DNA of 64,000 bases from Lentilactobacillus otakiensis DSM 19908 = JCM 15040 (GTDB taxonomy: Bacteria > Bacillota > Bacilli > Lactobacillales > Lactobacillaceae): the NCBI RefSeq assembly GCF_001434145.1, contig NZ_AZED01000020.1:52155-116154 (forward strand), written 5' to 3'. Numbering within the stretch: position 1 is the first letter of the stretch; the number at the start of each line of letters is the position of its first letter. Below the pieces are notes generated by a model. That model did no database searches and had not been told where the DNA came from. It saw only the letters and a list, made by a program, of their open reading frames with translations. Position numbers and translations under genes: made by a program. Of this stretch, positions 9,951-17,294 are shown piece after piece.

Positions 9951-10868
9951 ATGACAAACAAAGTTGTTGTTCTTGGTAGCTTAAATGTTGATACAACTCT
10001 CCACATTGACCAGATGCCAAAGCCTGGTGAAACAATCAGCGCAAAAAGCAAGACCAATTCAGCCGGTGGGAAGGGTGCTAATCAGGCAGTTGCAGCGGCA
10101 CGTTCGGGCGCCGATACCAGCTTTATCGGTCGAGTTGGCGAGGATAGTAACGGTCAATTCATGATTGACGCTTTGAAGCATGACGGCATCAATACCGACC
10201 ACGTTGATATTGATAAGGTGAACGGAACCGGATCAGCTGTCATTTTGCTGGATAATCAGGGACAGAACAGCATTATGGTGTATGGTGGCGCAAATCAAGC
10301 CATGAAACCGGAAATGATTGTGGACAGCGAGTCCTTGATCGACAATGCAGATATTTTAATTTCTGAGTTTGAAACACCACAAGATGTGACATATGAGGCC
10401 TTTAAGTTAGCCAAGGAACACGGTGTCACAACTATTCTAAATCCTGCGCCCGCATCAAAAATTCTTGATGGTCTGTTGGATGTGACTGATCTGATCGTCC
10501 CCAATGAAACCGAAAGTGCTACTTTAACTGGAATTGAAGCTGTGGACACTGATTCGATGGATCAGAATGCTGCCAAGTTTGCAGAAATGGGGATCGATAA
10601 CCTGATCATCACTGTTGGCGACCGTGGTGCATACTACCATACGCCAAGTGGCAGTGGTTTCGTGCCGGCATTTAAAGTTAAAGCCAAAGACACGACCGCA
10701 GCCGGTGATACCTTTATTGGCGCTTTCAGTTCACAAGTTAAGAAAGACTTGTCCAACGTTGAAGAAGCACTGGTATATGCTCAAAAGGCGTCATCCATCA
10801 CTGTTCGACGTTTAGGGGCATTGCCATCAATTCCAACCGCTGAAGAAATTGCGGCAGAATACAAATAA
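9951..10868 (+). CDS. rbsK: Ribokinase
   Basis: Ribokinase phosphorylates ribose to ribose 5-phosphate in the cytosol. The 305-residue PfkB-family protein has the N-terminal signature around AGGKGANQAVAAARSG. The C-terminal ATP/anion-hole motif DTTAAGDTFIGAF carries the catalytic aspartate near residue 251. No rbsD or transporter flanks it. It may therefore act on ribose released from nucleosides, or cooperate with a transporter encoded elsewhere. Control by the upstream LacI-family protein is likely from the operator at 9904-9918. Confidence 0.92.
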   Translation: MTNKVVVLGSLNVDTTLHIDQMPKPGETISAKSKTNSAGGKGANQAVAAARSGADTSFIGRVGEDSNGQFMIDALKHDGINTDHVDIDKVNGTGSAVILLDNQGQNSIMVYGGANQAMKPEMIVDSESLIDNADILISEFETPQDVTYEAFKLAKEHGVTTILNPAPASKILDGLLDVTDLIVPNETESATLTGIEAVDTDSMDQNAAKFAEMGIDNLIITVGDRGAYYHTPSGSGFVPAFKVKAKDTTAAGDTFIGAFSSQVKKDLSNVEEALVYAQKASSITVRRLGALPSIPTAEEIAAEYK

Positions 10869-10922
10869 TAGTTAGCCAAATGATAAAGTCATTATTTTCT
10901 GAAAACTCTTTTCGGTAAGGTG

Positions 10923-10951
10923 TTGCTTTCTGGAAATTTATCTGGTAGTAT
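10923..10951 (+). promoter_or_regulatory. Promoter of the 72-residue protein gene
   Basis: TTGCTT (10923-10928) and TAGTAT (10946-10951) are separated by 17 bases. The predicted start near 10958 gives a leader of about 100 bases. Confidence 0.5.
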
Positions 10952-10963
10952 ATCCAGACGTTA

Positions 10964-10997
10964 GCAGGAAATGTTAAAAAATAGATAACATTCCTGC
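10964..10997 (+). other. Bulged hairpin in a long 5' leader
   Basis: GCAGGAAATGTTA (10964-10976) pairs with TAACATTCCTGC (10986-10997) with one bulged A. No T-run follows, so it is not a simple terminator. It sits in the leader between the promoter and the SD of the gene at 11058. Confidence 0.5.
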
Positions 10998-11057
10998 GTC
11001 AGGAAAAGCGTCGTTGATTTAAAAATTTAAATTTCACCTTCAAAGGAGTTTATAGCT

Positions 11058-11276
11058 ATGAGCAATAAGTTAGAAATTCTAAGAGAATACCAGAAGGCAT
11101 CCTCGAAGCTTAATCAATTGAAATCTGAAGAAGCAGACAAGATCAAGTCTACCTCAGTGAATACGAGTTCGACAGAAGTAATTAGACCACAGTTTGGAAA
11201 CGAAATGACACATTTAAATGAAGAATGCATGCAGTTGAATATGATTCTAGAAGCAATGGATGCTTCCGAGGATTAG
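11058..11276 (+). CDS. Small hypothetical protein, 72 residues
   Basis: I do not recognise this family. The gene has an excellent SD (AAAGGAG before ATG 11058), its own promoter and leader hairpin, and a terminator, so it is very likely real. The peptide is hydrophilic and helical in character. It has an N-terminal stretch EILREYQKASSKLNQLKSE, a serine/threonine-rich middle, and a second helix around NEECMQLNMILEAMD. There is no signal, membrane segment, metal motif or DNA-binding motif. It could be a small coiled-coil stress or regulatory protein, but that is a guess. Confidence 0.75.
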   Translation: MSNKLEILREYQKASSKLNQLKSEEADKIKSTSVNTSSTEVIRPQFGNEMTHLNEECMQLNMILEAMDASED

Positions 11277-11286
11277 CGATTGCATT

Positions 11287-11323
11287 AAAGCGGGACGTTT
11301 ATGACAGTGCCGCTTTTTGTTTT
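11287..11323 (+). terminator. Terminator of the 72-residue protein gene
   Basis: AAAGCGG pairs with CCGCTTT, with further weak pairing inside, and is followed by TTTTTGTTTT. Confidence 0.75.
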
Positions 11324-11346
11324 GGCCGGGCTAATCCTTAGTGTCC

Positions 11347-11408
11347 ACATAAAGAAAGAACGCGGGTTACGATTTTCACTTATCGTTGCCTACGTTCTTT
11401 CTTTATGT
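11347..11408. repeat. Intergenic hairpin with perfect 16-bp outer stem
   Basis: The arms starting ACATAAAGAAAG and ending CTTTCTTTATGT pair over 16 bp. An inner ACGAT/ATCGT stem forms the tip. It lies between two gene ends (72-residue gene on plus, ADP-ribosylglycohydrolase gene on minus). It resembles the gene-end hairpin family in size and position but lacks the family's tip sequence. The stretch 11409-11525 between this and the next hairpin shows nothing I can name. Confidence 0.55.
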
Positions 11409-11525
11409 TCAATTTTCTAAATGCAGGCAGTGGTGAACTATCTGAATTCACCGGTAACTGTTTCGTTATTTGATACATGATGCACTACATTCAGTTTCTC
11501 TTCGGTATGCCTAGGCCTTTGAGGA

Positions 11526-11640
11526 CGGCTCCGACGCAACTGATGCTAACTTCTAAGGGGGGCTTTGACTCAACCCAAAAGCTTGGTTAAGTCAAAGCCC
11601 CCTTAGAAACCGCATCACCCGTTGCTCGTCGCCCACTCTA
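11526..11640 (-). repeat. Gene-end hairpin, copy B
   Basis: On the minus strand the copy begins at the TAG stop of the gene at 11638: TAG AGTG, then GCGACGAG. The main hairpin is 11551-11608, arms of 24 and 26 bases with one bulge and one G-U pair in the minus-strand RNA. An outer imperfect stem joins 11527-11545 with 11612-11634. The tip differs from the other copies, so it is a diverged member. Confidence 0.6.
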
Positions 11641-12597
11641 GAAGTTATCCGACAACAGAGCCACCGAGACGGCAATTTTAATTTGATTCCTACCCTGAAG
11701 CTTTGACAGCCAGCTTTCTGGGAACGTCACCGGTGCGAAGAGCAGGGATGCCAACATTGATGTGATCGATCCGATGGTGTCCGCATCACTGCCAAGGTTG
11801 ACTGCCTTTGACACGGCAACGTTATACTGTTCGGAATTCATTAAGCACCAGAAAACCGCATTTAAGGTTGCGATGACATCACTGGAAGGCCTTAATTTTG
11901 TGCTGGATTGTCTTAGGAAGTGAGCCTCCTCTAATTGCTCGAAAAACGGCACCTGAGCCGCATATTCATCTTGCGAGCGGTAATAGTCCAGCGCTTCTTT
12001 AACAGCCCTTAGCATGGCGTATTTGTTGGGATTTTGAATTAGGCGAATAATGACATTTGTTAAAATGCCAGAACCGATGAAAGTTTTGGGAGTTCGGTTG
12101 GTGGTTGCTGTATAATCATGGATCAATTTGACGGTCGCTTCATTAAAAACATAGTGCTGATTTTTCGTCAAAAGGTAAAATGCCAATGGCATCAGCCGTT
12201 TGAGGGCAGTATTGTTATTATCTGAATCCATCGTCCCACCACACAATTTCGGTTCAATACCGCTGTCGAAACGTTGAAGTGCGGCTTTGGTGGTTTCATC
12301 GATATCGTATGAATAGTTGAAGGGTGTATAGTCCCCAAAGTGGTACCACTGTGAATAGCGGGTCATCAAATCATGCAGATTATAGCCAAAAGTTAAGCTG
12401 ACTAAAGAAGCAATTGACAAGGAGGTGTCATCAGACCACGTTCCTGCTGGGACTTCCTGCGTCTGATGACCAACCATTTCGTGAACTGGTTCATCAAAGG
12501 GGTTACTTCGGGTATCGTGTTGGATTGGGAACCCAAGCGCGTCACCTAATGCAACTGCGGTTAATGATTGAAATAGAAGGTAGCTGGTTGAATACAT
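11638..12597 (-). CDS. ADP-ribosylglycohydrolase (DraG) family protein
   Basis: The all-alpha 319-residue protein has the two metal-binding signatures of the DraG/ARH family: GTWSDDTSLSIA near residue 52 and NLGSDADTIGSI near 270. Relatives remove ADP-ribose from proteins or cleave related ADP-ribosyl compounds using Mg ions. The substrate here is unknown, and no ADP-ribosyltransferase gene is nearby. The start ATG 12597 has only a modest GAGGT upstream. The TAG stop is the first triplet of a long hairpin. It is likely co-transcribed with the lipid kinase gene before it. Confidence 0.85.
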   Translation of the reverse strand: MYSTSYLLFQSLTAVALGDALGFPIQHDTRSNPFDEPVHEMVGHQTQEVPAGTWSDDTSLSIASLVSLTFGYNLHDLMTRYSQWYHFGDYTPFNYSYDIDETTKAALQRFDSGIEPKLCGGTMDSDNNNTALKRLMPLAFYLLTKNQHYVFNEATVKLIHDYTATTNRTPKTFIGSGILTNVIIRLIQNPNKYAMLRAVKEALDYYRSQDEYAAQVPFFEQLEEAHFLRQSSTKLRPSSDVIATLNAVFWCLMNSEQYNVAVSKAVNLGSDADTIGSITSMLASLLFAPVTFPESWLSKLQGRNQIKIAVSVALLSDNF

Positions 12598-12635
12598 TGA
12601 ATTACCTCGTCGTTAGTTAGTCAGGATGAAAAATT

Positions 12636-13586
12636 TTAGCGGATCCAAAATGGATATTTAACGGTTTCTAGTTTCAGATTATACGTTTCCTGGTTGAGCT
12701 CCTCGCCGTCAATTTGAGCTAATCGATTACCATTTGTTTTTATAAACAGTTGTTTTTCATGATAATGATGAATAAATTTAAGTCGTAAGTGCCTCTTTAA
12801 AAATATCATAGATATAAATAAAATCAATTGCCAAACACTCGGTTTCTCGACAATGACCAAGTCAAGATGATCGTCTAACACTGATGCGGTGGGCACAATG
12901 TTGATGCCACCGCCGAAATAAGGAATATCAGTTGTTGTTAATAGAAATGTGCGATTAAATGTCGCTTTAGGCATGCTTCCAGGTAAAATTTCTGCGTGGA
13001 AGCCTTTGAAATTGATAATGACGTTTAATATAGACGCCATATATGAAAATTTACCGAAGAACGCATTGGTTTTTAATGATGAATGATTGGCCAAATGCAC
13101 CACTGTGGCATCAAAACCGATTCCAAAGTTGTTGGTGAAGAAACCGTCTGTGTGGTGATCAAGATCAACGTAATGGCCCACATTAATCGTGGTTGGAGTC
13201 GTACAATTTAAAATATCGGTCAAAGCTTTTTCCCAGTGTAGCGGGGTTTTGATGCCACGGGCAAAATCGTTGCCTGAACCAACTGGCAGAAATGCAATTG
13301 GTACTTGATAGTTATTAGGATGGGTTTCGTAATAGCGTTCACAGCCCAATAACGTTTCATGAAGGGTCCCATCGCCGCCGGCAGCAATGATGACTGCATC
13401 CTTTTGGCCGGAAGCATCAACTTTTCCAAGGATTTGCTTGGCTAATTCCACAGCGTGGTTTGGATATTCGGTGTACAACGCTTTGTAGGAAATGCTTGAA
13501 GTGGCCAGTTGTTTCTGAATATCCGGCCAAGCCCTTCTAGCATTGTCACCACCAGCATACAAATTTATGATTATGAAATATTTCAT
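12636..13586 (-). CDS. Diacylglycerol/lipid kinase family protein
   Basis: This 316-residue DagK/YegS/BmrU-type kinase has the nucleotide-binding GGDGTLHE and the PVGSGNDFARG signature. The C-terminal beta domain ends with IDGEELNQE. Relatives phosphorylate diacylglycerol or undecaprenol-type lipids at the membrane surface. I place the start at ATG 13586 (MKYFIIINLYAGG, matching the usual N-terminus). A TTG 18 bases earlier has no SD. It is separated from rnjA by a strong terminator and lies just upstream of the ADP-ribosylglycohydrolase-like gene. Confidence 0.85.
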   Translation of the reverse strand: MKYFIIINLYAGGDNARRAWPDIQKQLATSSISYKALYTEYPNHAVELAKQILGKVDASGQKDAVIIAAGGDGTLHETLLGCERYYETHPNNYQVPIAFLPVGSGNDFARGIKTPLHWEKALTDILNCTTPTTINVGHYVDLDHHTDGFFTNNFGIGFDATVVHLANHSSLKTNAFFGKFSYMASILNVIINFKGFHAEILPGSMPKATFNRTFLLTTTDIPYFGGGINIVPTASVLDDHLDLVIVEKPSVWQLILFISMIFLKRHLRLKFIHHYHEKQLFIKTNGNRLAQIDGEELNQETYNLKLETVKYPFWIR

Positions 13587-13622
13587 CTGCGAGGATGCCC
13601 CCAACTTAATATGGTTTTATGT

Positions 13623-13670
13623 AAAAAAACTTGAGAATCGAATATAAAATCTATCCGGTTCTCAAGTTTT
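13623..13670 (-). terminator. Terminator of the rpoY-rnjA operon
   Basis: In the minus-strand RNA, AACTTGAGAA pairs with TTCTCAAGTT around a long loop and is followed by a run of T. Confidence 0.8.
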
Positions 13671-13690
13671 CTGATTAGTAACGTTTAATT

Positions 13691-15379
13691 CTATTGTTGT
13701 TTACCATTCATAATGAGCATTGGTAAAATCATTGGATGCCTTTCAGTCTTGTCGTAAAGGAATTCCTGAAGGTCATCAATAACTGCGTTTCTAATAGAAG
13801 ACTCAGTTGCTTTCTTAGCACGCATTGACTTTCGAATCGTCTTAAATACTCGGCGACGACCCTCATCCAGGAGCTCACCAGATTCGCGCATGTAGACAAA
13901 GCCACGCGAGAGAATGTCTGGGCCAGATTGAATTTCCTGGTTATCCAGGTTGATCGTGGCAACAACCACAACGATTCCTTCTTCAGAAAGAAGTTGACGG
14001 TCACGTAACACGACATTTCCAACATCACCAATTCCGCTGCCATCAATGTAAACATCTCCTGCAGTGAAATGGCCGGCCATTCGAGCGCTATCTTTTGAAA
14101 GGGCGAGGACATCACCATTTTGCATGATAAAGCTGTGATCCATTGGCACGCCACATTGTTCAGCAAGTTCAGTATGAATTTTCAGCATTCTGTACTCACC
14201 ATGAATTGGCATGAAGAATTTGGGCTTCATCAAGCGCAACATCAGTTTTTGTTCTTCCTGGCCACCATGACCGGAAGTATGAATGTTGTTAACGCGGCCA
14301 TGAATGACATTGGCGCCGGCTTCTTCAAGCTTATTGATGACGCTGTTAACACTGGTTGTGTTACCTGGAATTGGGTTACTTGAAAAGATAACCGTATCAC
14401 CGGGTTGAATTGAAATCTGACGGTGGGTACCGTTGGCAATCCGTGAAAGGGCGGCCATTGGTTCACCTTGTGATCCAGTACATAAGATCAATGTCTTATT
14501 GGCTGGTAATGACTGCAGTTCGTGAGCATCAACAAACGCATCATCAGGGATATCAAGATAGCCCAATTCACGTCCATTGACAATCGCTGCATCCATACTA
14601 CGGCCGAAGACGGCGATCTTACGCCCATGAGCCATTGCGTTGTCACAGGCAGTTTTAATTCGAGAAATATTCGAAGCAAATGTCGCAAAAATAATTCGTT
14701 CCTTAATATTATCGAAGATATGGGCAATCGAAGTGCCAACCCATTTTTCAGAGTGAGTCCAGATTGGCTTTTCAGCATTCGTACTATCAGACATCAAACA
14801 AAGGACGCCTTCAGCACCTAATCTGGCCATTTCCTGAAGATCAGGCGGCTGGTTGGTAACTGGTGTGAGGTCGAATTTATAATCACCAGTTTCCACGATG
14901 ACGCCGACCGGAGTGTGAACAGCAATTCCGACGGTATCAGGGATCGAGTGGGTGGTTCTGAAAAATGAAACCTTCATCTTTCGGAACTTCAGAACAGACT
15001 TGTCGCTAATTTCGTGTAACTCAACGGAATTGAGCAAACCGTGTTCTTCCAATTTATTTTTAATTAGCGCCATCGCAAGTGGTCCGGCATAGATAGGGAC
15101 GTTTAAAACCTTCATCAAATATGGCACACCACCAATATGATCTTCATGACCATGGGTGATAACCAAAGCTTTGATCTTATCCTTATTTTCAACCAGATAC
15201 TGATAGTCTGGGATAACATAATCGACACCTAACAGGTCATCTTCAGGAAACTTAATTCCTGCATCAATTAGAATGATTTCATCCTGGAATTGAATGCCAT
15301 AAGTGTTTTTACCGATTTCTCCCAAACCACCAACGCCATAGATAGCTGCTTCGTTATTCTTGACGTTTAGTTTTTTCAT
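13691..15379 (-). CDS. rnjA: Ribonuclease J1
   Basis: RNase J1 is a metallo-beta-lactamase/beta-CASP nuclease with endonuclease and 5'-3' exonuclease activity, central to mRNA decay and 16S maturation. All metal ligands are present: THGHEDHIGG near residue 75, THSIPD, ETGDYKFD, SGHGGQEE and PIHGEYR. The 562-residue length is typical. It overlaps rpoY by ATGA, the arrangement known from Bacillus (ykzG-rnjA), which supports J1 over J2. Its partner rnjB lies at 37594. Confidence 0.94.
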   Translation of the reverse strand: MKKLNVKNNEAAIYGVGGLGEIGKNTYGIQFQDEIILIDAGIKFPEDDLLGVDYVIPDYQYLVENKDKIKALVITHGHEDHIGGVPYLMKVLNVPIYAGPLAMALIKNKLEEHGLLNSVELHEISDKSVLKFRKMKVSFFRTTHSIPDTVGIAVHTPVGVIVETGDYKFDLTPVTNQPPDLQEMARLGAEGVLCLMSDSTNAEKPIWTHSEKWVGTSIAHIFDNIKERIIFATFASNISRIKTACDNAMAHGRKIAVFGRSMDAAIVNGRELGYLDIPDDAFVDAHELQSLPANKTLILCTGSQGEPMAALSRIANGTHRQISIQPGDTVIFSSNPIPGNTTSVNSVINKLEEAGANVIHGRVNNIHTSGHGGQEEQKLMLRLMKPKFFMPIHGEYRMLKIHTELAEQCGVPMDHSFIMQNGDVLALSKDSARMAGHFTAGDVYIDGSGIGDVGNVVLRDRQLLSEEGIVVVVATINLDNQEIQSGPDILSRGFVYMRESGELLDEGRRRVFKTIRKSMRAKKATESSIRNAVIDDLQEFLYDKTERHPMILPMLIMNGKQQ

Positions 15380-15597
15380 TTATTATTAAACTCCGTTACT
15401 TTGTAATCAGGATTACTTTGCTCATACTCCAAGTGTTTGCCTTGGAGGGGCTCGATGAATTCGATATCATAGTCGGTATTGTCTTCAACAAGTGCGTGAG
15501 CTTCAACTTCTGTGTCGGCCTCAACATAGAGTGAATGAGTCGTTTCCCGGCGAGGACTTTCCTTCTTGCTGGGTTGATATAAAACCTTCCAAATCAT
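15376..15597 (-). CDS. rpoY: RNA polymerase epsilon subunit
   Basis: The 73-residue protein (MIWKVLYQPSKKE start, then a beta-rich acidic core ending PDYKVTEF) matches the small RNA polymerase subunit RpoY, also called YkzG or epsilon, of Firmicutes. It binds core polymerase; from the literature it resembles phage Gp2-like proteins. AAAGGAG precedes ATG 15597. The TGA stop overlaps the rnjA start, which indicates translational coupling. The upstream region has an extended -10 on the minus strand at 15688-15696 and a small TTGTG/CACAA hairpin. Confidence 0.92.
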   Translation of the reverse strand: MIWKVLYQPSKKESPRRETTHSLYVEADTEVEAHALVEDNTDYDIEFIEPLQGKHLEYEQSNPDYKVTEFNNK

Positions 15598-15687
15598 AAA
15601 AAAACTCCTTTAAAATTATACAATTTTTTGCAGAAACTCGAGGTTTCCTTACGGACAAGTGGTTGTGAAAACACAACTAATAACGAT

Positions 15688-15696
15688 ATTCTACCA
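15688..15696 (-). promoter_or_regulatory. Extended -10 of rpoY-rnjA
   Basis: On the minus strand TGG precedes TAGAAT, giving an extended -10 about 90 bases before the rpoY start. A convincing -35 is not seen. Confidence 0.4.
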
Positions 15697-15788
15697 TAAT
15701 CTAAAAAATAAGTATATAAACATGAAAGTAATCTGCAAACGGTGATACATGGTAAAATTGAACCAACGAAAAGAAATGGGGCTCAGTT

Positions 15789-16283
15789 ATGAACATCGAT
15801 TTGATCATTCAAATAATCATCGGATTGGTGGCGGCGTTTGCCGTTTACAATTTGATTCATTATATATTTGTAACGAGACCGGGACGAAAACGGTTGGCAC
15901 TGGCGCAACGAATTGCCAACGAGGCAGTTAAATCTTCTATTAATAAGTTAGTCGAGCAAAAATCACTCTCACCATTTGATGAAAGTGACTTTAAGTCTGA
16001 AGATATTGCCGAAGTGTGGGGTAGAGGTGTGATGGCGTTTGAATATCATCTGCCGGTTACGAAAATTAACAATTCAATTCTTGAATTCAGACAAGCACTG
16101 TCAAATACGCTTGAGCAATACGGCGACAACCACCATATGCACGCCCACACTGAACAGGCTGATCGACCAGCTTTTATGGTGACCGATGTTTGGCAGCTGG
16201 ATGATCGGGTGCATTTTGATGTCGCTTATCTGATCAATACAACGACGATTGAGTATGTGGATGATTTGAAACGGCTGCATTGA
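15789..16283 (+). CDS. Membrane-anchored hypothetical protein
   Basis: This is a 164-residue protein of a family I cannot name. It has one N-terminal membrane segment (residues about 4-27, IIQIIIGLVAAFAVYNLIHYIF) followed by a cytoplasmic-looking basic patch and a soluble alpha/beta domain. It lies divergent from rpoY-rnjA and has its own terminator. The SD before ATG 15789 is weak (GGGGC). An extended -10 (TGG TAAAAT, 15750-15758) precedes it. The topology suggests a membrane-tethered soluble domain; no catalytic motif is visible. Confidence 0.7.
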   Translation: MNIDLIIQIIIGLVAAFAVYNLIHYIFVTRPGRKRLALAQRIANEAVKSSINKLVEQKSLSPFDESDFKSEDIAEVWGRGVMAFEYHLPVTKINNSILEFRQALSNTLEQYGDNHHMHAHTEQADRPAFMVTDVWQLDDRVHFDVAYLINTTTIEYVDDLKRLH

Positions 16284-16289
16284 TAATTG

Positions 16290-16317
16290 CGACGCACTAA
16301 TGGGTGTGTCGTTTTTT
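16290..16317 (+). terminator. Terminator after the membrane-anchored protein
   Basis: CGACGCAC pairs with GTGTGTCG, including one G-U pair, followed by six T. It overlaps the last codons of the convergent regulator gene. Confidence 0.75.
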
Positions 16318-17196
16318 GTATATTTTTGCCAGCTTTCTTCGCATATCAGCAATTGCCCTGAAGTTATGATCAATTGGGGGCACATACAGGTTTTCGACCC
16401 CGGCAATCTTGGCAATGATAGTTTCCCCATCTTTTTCATTACCAAAATATAAGTTCCAAATTGCAACAATGAGCTGTTGTTCAAATCTGCCATTCCATGT
16501 CAGCAGAAATTTATCGATATTGGTTGCTTTATTGACAAGCTGCTTAACTGAACCATACTGCTCAGTGTTTAATTCAGTCTGGATAAGGGTCAAATACATC
16601 CCCATCAATTCATCGCTGACATGAAAAGGATCCCCAGTCGCGGTTAAATATTTTTGGCAATTGTTTTCAAATCTTTGCACGATTGTTGGAATCAGGTGTT
16701 CGCGATGACTGTTAACGGCTATTGGTAATAATAGATTGGCATTGCGGATTTCTTGCAGGGTCCATGTCTTTGAATTAAAAAGTTCTTTCCAAAAGCTTTC
16801 CATCGCTGGCGTGATTGAGAATGTTTTTGATTGATATGTTTCAACCAACACTTGGCCGATACCTGCGATTGATTTTAAGCTGAAATTGCGACTATCCTTA
16901 TTGTCATTAATAATTTTACCCATCTCTTGAAGGTTGTGGACAGCGTAGGCGTCTTGCAACTGTTGCTGTAATTCTTGTTCGGAAGACCTGTGATAATCAT
17001 TTTGAATGAAACGAAATTCTTCAACGGAAATTAAAAGATTGTCTAGAATCTGAAAGAGTTTTGTCGCACTAATATCGTTCTCACCACTTTCAAATCGGTG
17101 GGCAAATGACCGTGACATCACGCCGGAATAGACCTCATTTTGAGTGAACCCTTTAATTTGGCGAATCATTTTCACTGTTTGACCAATACTTTTCAT
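16297..17196 (-). CDS. Rgg/GadR/MutR-family transcriptional regulator
   Basis: This 299-residue regulator has an N-terminal XRE-type helix-turn-helix (residues about 5-60, with SGVMSRSFAHRFESG in the recognition region) and a C-terminal all-helical TPR-like domain. The serine in SRSFAHRFE and the overall size match Rgg-type regulators, many of which bind short pheromone peptides. It is divergent from an MFS transporter gene across 98 bases, the usual sign of direct control. AGGAGG precedes ATG 17196. No pheromone precursor gene is evident nearby, so peptide control is only a possibility. Confidence 0.85.
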   Translation of the reverse strand: MKSIGQTVKMIRQIKGFTQNEVYSGVMSRSFAHRFESGENDISATKLFQILDNLLISVEEFRFIQNDYHRSSEQELQQQLQDAYAVHNLQEMGKIINDNKDSRNFSLKSIAGIGQVLVETYQSKTFSITPAMESFWKELFNSKTWTLQEIRNANLLLPIAVNSHREHLIPTIVQRFENNCQKYLTATGDPFHVSDELMGMYLTLIQTELNTEQYGSVKQLVNKATNIDKFLLTWNGRFEQQLIVAIWNLYFGNEKDGETIIAKIAGVENLYVPPIDHNFRAIADMRRKLAKIYKKRHTH

Positions 17197-17212
17197 CGTT
17201 ACCTCCTATGTG

Positions 17213-17222
17213 GCATATATGC
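17213..17222. promoter_or_regulatory. Palindrome in the regulator/MFS intergenic region
   Basis: GCATATATGC is a perfect 10-base palindrome 17 bases before the regulator start codon. It is the most obvious symmetric site in the 98-base divergent region and a candidate binding site for the Rgg-like protein. Confidence 0.3.
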
Positions 17223-17294
17223 AACACATTGTACATCTGTTCCTTAATTTTTGGTAGTAATCTTCAGTTAATCAAAAATTAAGAGGGTGCTGCT

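Noticed and set aside
13587..13604. TTG 13604 as the start of the lipid kinase
   Set aside because: No SD precedes it, and ATG 13586 gives the N-terminus usual for the family.
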